Shown here: positions 40,033 through 51,473 of the stretch, piece by piece
Layout: the number at the start of each line of letters is the position of its first letter
Numbering within the stretch: position 1 is the stretch's first letter
Assembly (NCBI GenBank): GCA_033782935.1
Contig: JAWQEG010001421.1
Location: 30,001 to 94,000 of the forward strand
Source of the DNA: Petrolisthes cinctipes
Lineage: Eukaryota > Arthropoda > Malacostraca > Decapoda > Porcellanidae
Direction of reading: 5' to 3'
DNA length: 64,000 bases
The notes under the pieces: model-generated
What the model was told of the DNA's origin: nothing
Database searches by the model: none
What the model saw: only the letters and a program-made list of their open reading frames with translations
Program-made: the position numbers and the translations under genes

Positions 40033-40160
40033 CCCTTCAGGCACAGGCATATTTGCACATGTCCAGTCGGTTTTTTTGTAACTACAGCAGAATTCTGGTT
40101 TTGAGGACTTTGCCGAGTAATAGGAAATAGCCAGAATTCTGGCTTTGAGGTATTTAGGGG
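40033..40160. mobile_element. Short TTAA-flanked element directly abutting the previous one
   Basis: TTAA at 40029-40032 and 40161-40164 bound a 128-bp segment beginning CCCTTCAGGCACAGGC and ending TATTTAGGGG. It contains ccagaattctgg and repeats of cagaattctgg. It shares its left TTAA with the neighbouring element. Confidence 0.6.
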
Positions 40161-43100
40161 TTAAAAGATTAGGAAATGCACTAACGCTGACCCAATTAGA
40201 TTTATTCCCATTGATTCTTCAGTTTCACTATCACGCTTTCTGCTATCACTCGTATCTCCGTTGACCAATTACACCCAAAAGCAGAGAGGGGAATTTGAAT
40301 AACTCCTTGTATATATTGAAGTTGGTTCACTATAGGAAACAGAAATACTGTACAGTACTGATAATCTTTTAGATTGAAATTTCGGAAATAACGTCAGCCC
40401 CTTCCTCGCAATTGGTTCATTATATTGAGGGTTTACTGTATTATAGTTCCATGTATGATAACAACACAGATAATGAATTAATGGCTTTGCAGACCGGCGC
40501 TATGTATGTATGAGTGTAGATGAAGTGTCAACATCTTGCTGATCTCAAGTGTGGAGTGGCGGCACAGGGTGAGGCTGCCTGGCCAGGTCATGGTTGTGAT
40601 GCAAGTAATGCCTCAGCCCCTGGTGGGCCCCTCTGGCCAGCCAACCCCACCTGGCCTCCTTCCGGGCCATTGCCATCGCCACTGCGGGCCAGGGCCAGGC
40701 TGGGCCGGGTCACGGTCAGTGGTGCCGCCACAGAGGTGCCAGGAAGAGTGGCAGTGTGGCCCGGCCGGCCAGGTCATATCACCAGTTGCTGCTGCTAGAG
40801 ACTATTGACCCGGTCACTCAACTCTCTCCAGTGTCCTCCTCCAGCACACTGTCAAACTACACTCATGTGTTGCCTACACGGTTGGCTTTCTGTTACACCC
40901 TCCCTCCCCCTGTGTTGGTGATGAAAGGCAGGACCCTGAGTGTTAGTGTGGACCCTGGGCCCCGTGCCCCACCCAGCCAGTGGTGACAGGTGTGAGCTAC
41001 AATAGTGTGAGGCGTGTGACTGTGTGAACCCTCCAGCAAGGCCATAATGACCAGGAGTCACCAGCTGCAGTGTCTGTCCAGGTTGTGTCACATGACTAAC
41101 AATGATACGTCTACTTGAAACATTACTCACATTATCTAAGTGAACCTGTTCATAAATTGACAGAATCATGTAAATAGTCTTTCTTTATTATTGTGTATAG
41201 CATGCTTGAATATTTACAGACTGTCGTACAGCCTCTCTAAGCCCCCTCCGTAGCAAGACAGCAGCCTGTGTATTGGTCCAATGGACTGTTGGCAAGCTTT
41301 TTCCTGAATATCTGCCATCAATGTGACATATAAGGATGCAATACATTTTGGCCTGTGTGCAATATATCCTCATTCTCATCTAGATTCCCAATTCTCTTAG
41401 GTTAGAACAATAGCTTGTCATCTCTTGATCATTGTTCTGTGGCTCCTCAAAATGTAATTTCTATAAGTTTAATACCACATAGTCTTAAGTCATATTCTAC
41501 AGAGGGAGTGGTGTACATGCATCATTTAAGTAACATTTCCAGGATTATAAATCCTCATGTAACTCAGTCCCTCTGCATAACTATTACATGTTAAAGATAA
41601 TCCTGTTACTAAAGGACATTGTCTTCTTGATGGTAATTTTCATACATGCAACTGTTTTATGATGTGAGACAGTAGAATTCATATGTATCAATTCTGCCAT
41701 ATTAAGTGTTATATAAAAAGTAAACTACTACTAATATAATAAGTCTTGTTAAAAAAATGCAAATTTTATGCCTTTTTCCAAACCAAAGTGTCCTAGTCAT
41801 ATTTCTTGGAAACAAGGCATCATGGCCCAGACGGTGACCTGCAGGGCCTGGCAGTGCCCGCCCCCTCCCTCTTGACTTCCTTCATCACTTAAAGCCAGTT
41901 TTTTAAACATTCAGAGTACTTACAAACAAATAGAAATAACCCCTCAAACAAAATTACAGAGGGTTGAAATTTCACTGCAGTTGTACTCTCCCGAGTGTTG
42001 TAAAGAATGACTGTCTGTTTCTATCAGTCCTCCTTACTCCACATTCATACCAACCCTGCTTCCCTCTCTTCCCTCTACCTGCCTGCTCCAGTAAGTGTTG
42101 GTGCAGCCAACTGTGCTCACCCTTGTCTGGTCCACACCCTCCACCTGTCAAGACCCTCCCCTCCCCTTCCAAACCCTTTCCAAATGTTGTCAGTGTTGAA
42201 AGAGAAATAAAAAAAAAAAATATATACTAAAGGAAATACAGTTTAAACATGGTGTAAAACACTCACTCATTTTTCACTTTAAAACTTTGCTGGTTGATGT
42301 AAATTTTGAACATGCAAGTAGCCCTAACTATTTTCTCTTGTAGCTCATAATACCCCAAGAAATATTTGAATGTGCATTGAAAGTGGTTATGATGCTATGT
42401 TGATATTTATCTTGATAGATAAACATAAACCTGAATTTGGATATACTTTTGATTGTGAGATAGGTGTTGATTGCTTCAATCTGGTATAAATATATTTTTT
42501 CCTTGTGAAATAGTCTTTAAGTTTCTCTTGTTACCTTGTTCATTAATACATCCTTTAGGAAGTGTCAAATGTTGTATATTATAAGTATAACCTTCCATAT
42601 TATTTTTACAATTTGAGCTGTTATTTTGTTGTCGGTCCAAAGCATAAGCTCCTTCAAGCCAAGCTTTTCAAGGTCAAGATGTCCAGATTGCTGCAGGGAA
42701 GCTGTCAGCTCAGATGTAATATTGGCCACATCGGGCCTCAAGCAAGGAACATAAATTTAAGAAATAAATGTACATACCGGTAGACAATATCAATATATGC
42801 ATCAGAGAGGAAAAGTAAACAAAACATAGTATTAAAACTGATACAGTACACTGTATTTGCAGTAACAAAAGTACCAGTATAAACAAAAACAAAATGGACT
42901 CACCCTTTCGACAGTCTCGAAAGCCTCCCATTTTAAATTGAAGTTGGAGCCTCCGTGCTTAGTTGAGACGTGCAGCTCATGTTTGACACACCTGGCATAT
43001 GCGAGGTGGAGCGGGCAGTTAATCCCTCCTGCACTCTGGACTCCTCCTGACCTGGTAGTTGCAACAGGTCAGTCAGTCAGTCAGTGAGAGGCGCACCCCA

Positions 43101-43180
43101 AGTCTGCTTCCTCATGCAGTGTACAGAGAAGCCTGTTTATTTCCCATCCCCCAACCTCCTCGTGTAAAACATCAGTAAGA

Positions 43181-43211
<31 letters not shown>

Positions 43212-43228
43212 TAATAATAATAATAATA
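43181..43228. repeat. (AAT)n microsatellite
   Basis: About 16 AAT units with one interruption. Confidence 0.9.
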
Positions 43229-43604
43229 GTAAGACGTTAATCATTATAAACTCTTTCTCTCAAGTGTTAAATAATAACTAATGCTAAGCCATAATCATGA
43301 CCTGTATCAGTGTGTGTTACAAACTACAGCCTTTGTGCTACTGTTTTATACTTCTCAGCATCTCTTGCCTTTGTGGTGTACTGTAATATAATTAGTTATA
43401 TAGCATGTTTATTCTTTTTGTTTAACTGTTCTAATTCAGAAGATAATTATGACTGGACGTTTGCATTGTTTCAACATTGAGATTCTAAATAAACTCTAAG
43501 AATCTTTTGTATCTTTTTATAATTTCCCTATGGAATGCAACAGTTTTGTAAGCAGATGATTTATGGTTAATACTGGTTGATTTGCAGTATTAACTATAAC
43601 AATA

Positions 43605-45438
43605 ATGAAGGTACGGTATAAAGGACAAGGATATACAACGATTAAAACTGACAATGAAAAGTATAATTTCTGGTACAGCAGAGATGACACTGGACTCGGT
43701 GCAGTAGGAATTCTGACTGGATATGAGCAGGCAGAAAATGTAACAAAAGTGGAAAGATGGTGACAGGGAAATCAGTACAGCAAATACTTCAATTTATCCA
43801 CAAGTCAGCTCAGAAGCAGGATTTGTGGGAAAGTTTTAAGGCTGCCAATTGAAGGAGTCTTATGTGGCCTGACTATATTGGGAGAGATATAACAGAATAT
43901 GAGGATGTTTTAGCTATGGTGACAGAAATGATGAGGGAGAATTGGAATCTTATAGGTGGCATGGCATAAGGTTACTTGACACCTATTTTAAGAAGGACAA
44001 GGAAAAGCAAATTACATACAAAAGTGGACTTTGTGCCAATGAGGAAAACACCAGGTGTAGGAGTCAGAAACTGTAAGACGATAATACCCAAAGAGGCTTG
44101 TTTGATGCAGCACATGATGATATGGGTACACCTCAAAAAATAAAAAGATGAAGAGGATAATGAGAAAAGATATAAAGAGGACAAAACTGTGAATGTTGAC
44201 AGAAAATAACAAGAGACATGAGTTTGGAGAAAAATTTGCAACAAAAGTAGGAGAGGAAGAATGGCACCAGTTACAGGAAAGCAAACAGAGCTGGAGAAGA
44301 GAAGAGGTTTCAGGATTAACATATGAAAGAAAAGGTTGAGAAAGGGACATCTGGTGGTGGAATGAAGAGGTGCAACAGGAACATATGGAGAAACAAATTG
44401 CATTTAAATAGTAGCAGTGATTAATATGTGAAATGAATAGAGCAGTGCATAGAGAAGAGACAGGAAGCTAGATGGCATAAAAGAAAAAAGCATAGGAAAT
44501 GTGGAGTCAGATCTTGAACACAGCAGAAGCAAGCAGATATTCAGAGTGGCTAAGGAGATGAGAAAAGACAAAAATGATGTACAAGGAGCAAAGTATGTAA
44601 AGGACGAAAATTGAGAAGTCAAGGTGGTGGAGAAGGAGAAAATAATTTGAAAGACTGCTGAGTGTAGAAAATAACAATGAGCTTGAGGATGTTGAAATGA
44701 TGAAAGTCCAATTGAAATTGGAGTAGAGGTAGGGGTAGATAGAACACTGACAGGATGAAAGCTAGAAAGGCACCAGCCTGCAGGTCTACCAGGTGTACGC
44801 AGAGTTATTTTAAAACTAACAGGAAGGACAGGTAGCAGAAAACTAACAGGAGTTTTTGAATATGAGGGAGGAGAAAAATCCAGAAGAATGGAAGGTTCAT
44901 TTTACCTTAACATTGTTTCAAGGAAAAGATGATGCACTGTAGTGTGGCAGGCACATAGGTTTAAGGCTGTTAAAACATAGGAAGAAGATTTGGGAGAAGG
45001 GGTGCTGCATGAATGGCTTTAGAGATTCATCCAGACTGATGGCTGCCAATAAGGTTTTAATGCTGGAAAGTCGACTACCAATGAAATTTTTATCACAAGA
45101 CATCTCCAGGAAAATATAAAGGCAAAAAGAGGCTGTATCATGTTTTTGTGGATCTGGAAAAAACATTCAACAGGATTCTGAGAGGTACAATTAGATGGGC
45201 AAGGGAAGGAAGAAAGCAGGTACCAGAGAGGCTTGCAAGGTTGTATACGGCACTGTATGAAAGTTTGAGATCAAGAGTGGGGATAACTTGGAGGAACATC
45301 AGATACTTTTGAGATACAAGTAGGGGTGCATCAGAGCTCTGCCCTCAATCCCTTTTGTTTATTATAGTGATGGAGGAAGCCACAAAGGAATGCAGAATAT
45401 GGGATCCATAGGAGCTGCTATATACAGATGATTTAGTC
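43605..45438 (+). pseudogene. Degenerate RTE-like LINE, 5' part (endonuclease and RT)
   Basis: Conceptual translation in shifting frames shows decayed endonuclease parts (FWYSRDDTGLGAVGILTG near 43670; NTYFKK..KQITYKSG-type wording near 43980), a WWWNEEVQ linker piece near 44350, the KAP.C/G-type RT entry near 44770, FVDLEKTFNRI near 45150, a VGVHQSSALNPF-type block near 45325 and the catalytic box as TDDLVLT at 45425-45438 (ancestral form ADD). Many stops and frameshifts are present. It continues at 48281 after the inserted element. Confidence 0.75.
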
Positions 45439-46232
45439 TTAACCCTTAAATCGTGGGTATTACCAAGTGTTGGCACCTCTGTATTGCGGGCCTTTTTCCC
45501 GTATTCGCGCCAACGTTGTAAACAACACATTTGACGGCTAATTGATTGTAAACCACTCACGCTACATGAATAAATGATACAGGATATTGAAGTACAAACC
45601 TTTAGCTGTTTCTTGATGTACAGCCGGCAGCATAAATTCACGTCTATCTCATGTACTTGATAATGGTAATATGACCTGATAGTTTCATTCTTATCCACTT
45701 TCTATCCTAACAATATGTGTAATTTATCATATGTGAAGTATATCTGTCGTCCCTGCATTCAAACTGTGTTACAACATCAATATAGCTCATACATACGCAG
45801 GTGGATATGAAGCGAACTTATGCTGCCAACTGTACTTGTGAGGACTAAATGGACATCTGTAGGATGGGTAGCTAGCTCAAAATGGCCACAAATCAAAATT
45901 CACTTTTACATTCTATTTACATATCTATGTTTTCACGCTCTGATTTCGTTATAAAACATGTTGGAATCACATTTTTCAACAGAGTAATATGAAATATAAT
46001 GTCACTGTCGTTTTAACATACATATATGGTAATTACAGGAAAAGCGGAGTGATGAAAACATGTCCTCCCACCTTCCCTGCTCTTGTCACACCAATTGGTA
46101 GTGGCTGGCTAGACTCTGGGTAGTCCCTTGGCTATCACACGTAGTGTTGCCAGCCTAAAAATATTATGTTATAGGGCGCACAAATTTAAAAACTGCATTG
46201 TTGAATTATTTCGTCACCTGCGGTCTATCTAT

Positions 46233-46922
46233 CTATAGCTCCGACGCCTCGTTCCCTCCGGGAACTCCCGCCAAGGGGGTGGCCACAGCAAAAGAGTTTC
46301 CAGTTTTCCCTGTTCCAGCACTCCCCCCTCCCCCCCTCACAATTCTCTCTCTCACATACTCTTCCACTCTGGTCTTCCATCTAACCGGTGGTCTGCCTCT
46401 CACACCAGGTCCCACAACTTCAACCTTCTTTACAAACTCCACACCATGCATTCTCTCCACATGTCCAAACCACCTCAACGTACCTCGCTTCACCCATTCA
46501 ACCTCTCCACACTCAATACCAATTGCCTTCTCACTCATACCACATCTCTCATACACACTCTCATTACTTTCTACATCCCACCGGGTATGTCCACATGCTC
46601 CTCTCAGATAACTCATTTCCACAGCACCTATTCTAGACTGATGAGCCCTACTCCATGTCCATGTCTCCGACGCATATGTCGGCGTTGGCAGGATTATACT
46701 ATTTCTCAGTCCCTTTTTCACTTCCATACTCACACTTCTACCCTTCATTATCCTCCCCAGTGATCCTATGACCTGCCTACCCCTCACTGCTCTCGCCCTG
46801 ATTTCTCCTTCCATACTTCCATGTTTACACAATACTGTTCCCAGATACTTGAATTCCTTCACCTCCTCCATCCTTTCACCCCTTAAAGTTATCTCACATT
46901 CCGTCCCAGTTGGCGCAGCCAC
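46233..46922 (-). pseudogene. C-terminal part of the same LINE ORF, shifted frame
   Basis: Reads EEVKEFKYLGTVLCKHG, then a segment around ETWTWSRAHQSRIGAVEM, and RWFGHVERMHGVEFV. These are typical of the region after reverse transcriptase in endonuclease-type LINEs. It overlaps the RT frame by 34 bases, so a small indel near 46889-46922 separates them. The Gly-rich end runs into the 3' region. Confidence 0.88.
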
Positions 46923-47872
46923 TCTATAGGTGTAGCAAAGTCAATTACTTCTGTTTTGGCCCTCTCAAATATTATCACCTTACTCTTACCAACATTCACC
47001 TTCAATTTTCTTCGCTTACACACGGACTGAAACTCATCCACCACCCTCTGTAACTCCCTTTCACTCTCGGCCAGCAACACAGTGTCATCCGCAAATAAGC
47101 TTGCAACCAAGGACCAATCTACTCCATTCAACCTCAGTTTTGCACCCAAGCCCTCCACCTTTGCCTTCATCTCTCTCATGTAACCATCCATAAAGATATT
47201 GAACAACCATGGTGACATGACACACCCTTGCCTCAGTCCCACACTGATATCAAAGTTCTCACTCAAATCACCCTCGACCCTTACACAAGCTTTTGCCTCT
47301 CTATAGAAAGCCTCAATCCCCTCCAGCAAGCGCCCACCAACACCGTAAGTCCTTAATACATCTGTCATAGCTCTCCTGTCGACCCTATCGTATGCTTGCT
47401 CCAAATCCATGAAGGCAGCATACAACTTCCTACCCTTCCCAATATATTTCTCCACTGTTGATTTTATTGCAAAGATCTGGTCCACATATCCTCTACCCTT
47501 TCTGAACCCTCCCTGCTCCTCACTGACTTTATTCCCTGTTACTTCTATCAGTCTCTCAGTAAGGACCTTCCCATACACCTTCCCCGGTACACTAAGAAGG
47601 CTTATTCCCCTATAGCTACCACACTCATCCCTACTTCCCTTACCCTTGTACAGAGGCACAATTATGGCTCTCCTCCAGTCCTCTGGCACCTCTCCCTGCC
47701 TCCAAGCCAATGTGCATATAAGCAGCATCCACCCCTCCACTTCCCCCCCACACCTCAGCATCTCTGCAGTTATCCCATCCACCCCTGGTGCCTTTCCTAT
47801 TGCTTTCCTAACCTCTTTCCTCCCTAGTTCTCCCTGTACATCCTGTCGTTTACCACCTGCTTCCATCCCCAT
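46889..47872 (-). pseudogene. Reverse transcriptase domain of LINE (frameshifted)
   Basis: A 327-residue open stretch containing RVT_1-type motifs: KAPGVDGITAEML, a YRGISLLSVPGKVYGKVL block, EEQGGFRKGRG, MDLEQAYDRVDR, VGLRQGCVMSPWLFNIFMDG, and the catalytic FADD in SLFADDTVLL. The product would copy LINE RNA at the target site. The frame breaks at its end (46889-46922) and the neighbouring parts lie in other frames, so the element is not intact. Confidence 0.92.
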
Positions 47873-47904
47873 TCATGTCACAACCGCTTCCCCTCCCGTC
47901 CCCC

Positions 47905-48247
47905 CTCATTCATCAACCGATCAAAATGCCTCTTCCACACTTCTTTCACTTCCTGATTTCTCCTTCCTATTCATCAACTGATCAAAATGCTTCTTCCACA
48001 CTTCTTTCACTTCCTCACTTCCACTCACAGTGACACCATCCTCTCTCTTCATTCTCACGCTGCCAGCCTTTCTATCTCCTCTTTCTCTTTTAACCTCCTT
48101 CCAGAATAATTTCTTGTTTTCTTTAAACTTCTCACTCAGTTTCCTACCAAACTCCTCATCCACTCTCCATCCTCTTCACTTTCCTCTTACACTCATTGTA
48201 TTCCTTCTTCCAGCTCTCTGTGGTCCTCAACACTTGTTGGTGGTTTC
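47905..48247 (-). pseudogene. N-terminal linker of the LINE with internal 61-bp duplication
   Basis: Encodes DEEFGRKLSEKFKENKKLFW and EEVKEVWKKHFDQLMNRKEK, the linker ahead of RT. The stretch for the KKHFDQLMN part occurs twice in direct repeat (near 47909-47969 and 47970-48020), which breaks the frame between the linker and RT. Confidence 0.8.
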
Positions 48248-48280
48248 GAATTATTTCGTCACCCGTGGTTAAGGGGTTAA

Positions 48281-48448
48281 CAGCTGAGACAAAGGAGGAA
48301 ATTGAGAGGAGATTTATTGATTGAAAGTAACAAAGGAGAGTAGAGGTGTTAAGGTGATTATGGCCAAGATGAAGATGATGGTTACAGGTAAGAAAATAAA
48401 ATATAAATTAACAAGTGGGAAAGTTTCCCTATGGAATGTGTAGTAATT
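48281..48448 (+). pseudogene. Same RTE-like LINE, continuation after the insertion
   Basis: Resumes in the same sense as A-E-T-K-E-E-I-E-R-R after the catalytic box, then MAKMKMMVTGK and a SGK.PYGMC segment that resembles the SGKWPCGVC part of crustacean LINEs. Joining 45438 to 48281 through one TTAA restores the local reading, which proves the insertion order. Confidence 0.75.
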
Positions 48449-48449
48449 T

Positions 48450-48680
48450 GGCATAGGGAAGTGGCATCCCCATTGCCCACCATTCTTGTTATGGTGCAGT
48501 CAGCCTCGTATCCCCTACGATACAGGGGGGCAGTGAGGTTGGGAACCCCACTCTCTAACAATTACCCCACTAATAGTTCATATAGCCCTAGAGCTGGACC
48601 CCTTGCCTGCCGAGGGTCCTGCCCTGGCGCTAGAGCCTCCCCACCCCTAGAGAAAAGGGAAATGGGGTATTGATGATGAT
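48450..48680 (+). repeat. SINE-like dispersed repeat with (GAT)n tail, copy B
   Basis: Full-length relative of 35903-36148, same orientation, same 5' start and same GAT tail. It is lodged between the RTE-like LINE end and the Jockey-like remnant. Confidence 0.8.
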
Positions 48681-48683
48681 CAA

Positions 48684-49565
48684 TCTAAAGTCTTTGAATC
48701 TGTTCTTACCGTACCTACAAAATTCAAAAGCACCATACTCGTCATGACCTTTCTGATCGTCAATATGGATTCTGTCAGGGACTCTTGACAGCTGATTTTC
48801 TATCCTTCCTTTCTGATTCATGGTAATCCTCTATATGGATTTTCTGTGAAACTTTTAGTGTCACTCCAGATAATTCGAAAGTTTTTGATCGAGTCTAGCA
48901 CAGAACTTTAATTTCCAATTTCATTTGATTTCTACCCTTCTCCCTGTGCCTTTATCTTTGATTTCATTTCTGGCTGTTCTATAACTGCTGTTGTAAATCT
49001 ATCAACAGTGGTGTTCCTCAGGGTTCTGTCCTATTACCTACTGTACTTTCTCCCTCCAATGCATCAATGATCATTTTTTCTTTACTTCTTTCCTTTTCCT
49101 GTGCTGATGATTCCACTCTGCATTACTCCACCCGGTTTGATAACCGCCCATCCCAGCAGCTACTCTTCACATTGCACAATGATGCAGTGGCATACCTGAC
49201 TTCTGACCTTTCCCTCTTCTCTAATGGGGCAGAGAAAACCTGGTGGTTTTTCTTGCCTTAAAAACACAGTTCCTTTATTGTTCAACTCGCACTAACCTTC
49301 CAAATGACCATTCCCTCTTCTTCAATGACATACAACTCGATCTTTCTTCTTCCCTTAATATTCTTGGAGTCTCTTACTTTCACAACCTCTCTTGGTCTTG
49401 GAGAGATCATATTAACTCTCACTAAAACTTCCTCAAAGAGTTAGGTATTCTGTGCAGAAACCATGAATACTTCACCCCAACACAGTTTTTGTCTCTGTAC
49501 AGGTGTCTCATCCACCCCTGTATAGGATAAAGCTCCCATGATGGCTCTCCTCCACTGAGAACAAA
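48684..49565 (+). pseudogene. Jockey-like LINE reverse transcriptase remnant
   Basis: Frameshifted RT: SKVFESVL near 48686, SDRQYGF near 48755, SKVFDRVWHRTLISNF near 48880, G-V-P-Q-G-S-V-L near 49010, catalytic A-D-D-S-T-L-H-Y-S-T near 49095, and KTQFLYCSTRTNLPND and SSSLNILGVSYFHNLSW (49260-49400). Order and spacing fit the palm and thumb of an arthropod Jockey-type LINE. There are several stops; it is not functional. Confidence 0.8.
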
Positions 49566-49872
49566 TGTTGGTACTGTAATTTGGATCTATCATGAAAAAT
49601 GAAAATTTCCACCTTGCTTACAGTTGTACTATAATTTTTTAACATACAAACTAAATACTGTACTTAGTTTCTGAATAAAGTGAGTACTGGATAGGTGTTT
49701 ACAATCATATGCATGCTGAAACTCAATATTTCTGTAGGGTTGGTATTCATGGCATTGTGTTGCAACATATAGCAACACATGAAAGGATTAACTCTCCAGA
49801 ACAAAGGCCACAACAATATTGATATAGCATGATGTCTTGCTGTACTGTATCTCCCTACATGGCAGTGCTACT

Positions 49873-50048
49873 AAAAATGGAGTGTGCAAGTGGAACAAGC
49901 TTCCAAAAGGAATAGTAAGTGCAAAAATATTGCATGGTTTGATAAATAGGCTGGACAGATACATGGGATGGGTCTAAATCTAGAGAAGTAAGCACAAGGG
50001 CTAGGCCATGAGGTCTTCTGCTGTTTCTAAAATTCTTATGTTTTTCCC
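49873..50048 (+). pseudogene. LINE 3'-end fragment
   Basis: Reads KWNKLPKGIVSAK then a FKNRLD-like GLINRLDRYMG stretch, a common C-terminus of arthropod LINE polyproteins. A 3' segment follows, gaggtcttctgctgtttc and attcttatgttt. No RT core is left here. Confidence 0.5.
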
Positions 50049-51394
50049 AACATATTGTAACATCTTGTACTGCCTCAGCTTTCCTACATTGACATAGATA
50101 ACAAGTCACCTCCTCCAGTAAGTCCAGATCAGCACAGTACACAATAATAACTCATTACTCGCAAAGGGACCACTAAGACCAATACACTCTCCCAGGATAC
50201 TTGTACACCTATACTGTATAATGTTATAGTTCTATACAATAAAATGCAAGTTTGATGCAGGAAGAACTGTCGTCAGTACAAACGAAGGAAGGAAGAGAGG
50301 TAATAATAATAGGGGTGTATATTCAGTAAAATTGGAGTTAAGGGTTACTATCAACAGAGCAGTGATTGGGGCAGCTGCCTGAGCTTGGGAAATGTAAATT
50401 ATGCAAATGGCGGACAGCAAGGACATGCAGCAAGTTAATATAAATTAATTTTAAGCACAAAACAGGCTTTCATGACACTAATTGCAGTTTAGAGCAGGTT
50501 TAGAGTATACTAATACGTTCATTCCTGAAGGCACAAGAAAGTGATATTATTGCATAGAATAGAATTGTAGGTTTATCCTGCTTTTCCCTATGCTCACCTA
50601 TCAAAATTTATGCTCACCTTGGTGACACTTAAGAGGCACATAGAAGTCAAAATTGATGAAAACTTTTGTGAATGGTATCAAGGGTATATTGTCTTCATCT
50701 AAGTTTTGATAGCTTTGGGGTGGTTTGACCTGGTCCAGATTTGGTTTGGTTAGGTCTGACTAATTCTCTAACCTTGCTACCTTTATAATTATAGGGAGGT
50801 AATTATTGTACTGAATTGCAAATATAGTTTATAAAGCATGTGTGTTTAACATGTTAAGTACCACAGATACTGTATTCCCTTCCTTTTAGCTTCCCTATCC
50901 CACGCTTCATGACAAAAACACTTATCACATATATCCATGTGCTGATTCCACAATGGTTTCTTGGTATTTATTGAAAGAATTACTGTTTTGTAGCAGTGTT
51001 GCCAGATCCGGCTAGGTCCCAGTATTTTGCTCCAGTCATTTCCTGTACTTTACCACGGTTATTTCCCGGTAGTTTGCCCAGGTTAGGTCCCGGTAGTCTG
51101 ATGCGGTCTAGGTTAGGTTAGGTAAGGTCAGGCTAATTTCAAAATGCCCCATTTGAATATGCCCTATCTTGGAAATGGGGCATTTGCGGAGGAAATGCCA
51201 TAGAAGAAAATAGTCTTAGAATGGTCTAAATAAGTAGGTGATGAAGGTAGAAAAACCGTACGCAATAACGGTAATTCTTTCAATATTTACCATAATTAGT
51301 AACATCATAATTGTGGAATATAAATCGTCATTCAAACTAGTAACTTATGGTAAAATTTATTAACCTTTTTTCAAATGGATAAAACTAAAATAAT

Positions 51395-51473
51395 ATTTCA
51401 TCCTTTGAGGGTCACCAGGCCAAAATAAATTTGTGTTCAGGGTCACCACAAAAAAAAGTTTGGGAAACACTGA
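51395..51473. mobile_element. Possible solitary hAT-like terminus
   Basis: The segment ends gtttgggaaacactg, the inverse of CAGTGTTTCCCAAAC, a typical hAT end, preceded by two gggtcacca repeats. I could not find a matching left end or 8-bp duplication. Confidence 0.35.

Larger units (their letters stand above)
38357..43540 (+). other. CanA: Possible CanA 3' UTR region with GC-rich islands
   Basis: No further coding exon was recognised. A donor-like GTGAGT lies at 38425, 68 bases after the stop. GC-rich exon-like islands at about 40530-41080 and 41810-42200 stand out from AT-rich surroundings and could be 3' UTR exons or an extended 3' UTR. AATAAA occurs near 42206 and 43485. The interval also holds the TTAA elements at 39420-40160 and an AAT repeat at 43181-43228. 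The UTR assignment is inference. Confidence 0.35.
46219..48247 (-). mobile_element. 5'-truncated non-LTR retrotransposon (LINE) with 16-bp target duplication
   Basis: Minus-strand LINE remnant about 2.03 kb long. Perfect 16-bp repeats GAATTATTTCGTCACC flank it (46203-46218 and 48248-48263), so the boundaries are exact. The element's 3' end lies at the left and carries a short TATC-type tail (plus strand tatctatctatag). The 5' end is truncated inside the coding region upstream of reverse transcriptase. It was inserted into the inverted-repeat element 45443-48276. Clade is unassigned; the RT wording resembles endonuclease-type LINEs common in crustaceans. Confidence 0.9.
45443..48276. mobile_element. 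TTAA-flanked terminal-inverted-repeat element, host of the inner LINE
   Basis: TTAA at 45439-45442 and 48277-48280 flank an element that starts CCCTTAAATCGTGGGT and ends with the inverse of CCCCTTAACCACGGGT. Without the inner LINE it is about 790 bp. Its interior (about 45540-46060) matches the copy at 39420-40028 over hundreds of bases. TTAA duplication and CCC ends are the piggyBac pattern; no transposase is encoded, so it is non-autonomous. It interrupts the outer LINE exactly between D-L-V-L and T-A-E codons. Confidence 0.85.

Noticed and set aside
40520..40808. 90-residue GC-rich plus-strand frames as a new gene or alternative CanA C-terminus.
   Set aside because: Two frames stay open equally, no family resemblance, and the CanA stop lies upstream; 3' UTR is a simpler reading.
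46198..46763. Plus-strand frames over the inner LINE.
   Set aside because: Shadows of the minus-strand LINE coding region.
43523..48438. Perfect 15-bp repeat TTTCCCTATGGAATG at 43523-43537 and 48424-48438 as the outer LINE's target duplication.
   Set aside because: The right copy reads as LINE coding sequence (SGK-FPYGMC, matching SGKWPCGVC), and the left copy is about 80 bases before the recognisable LINE. In a 64-kb window one 15-bp match is expected by chance.
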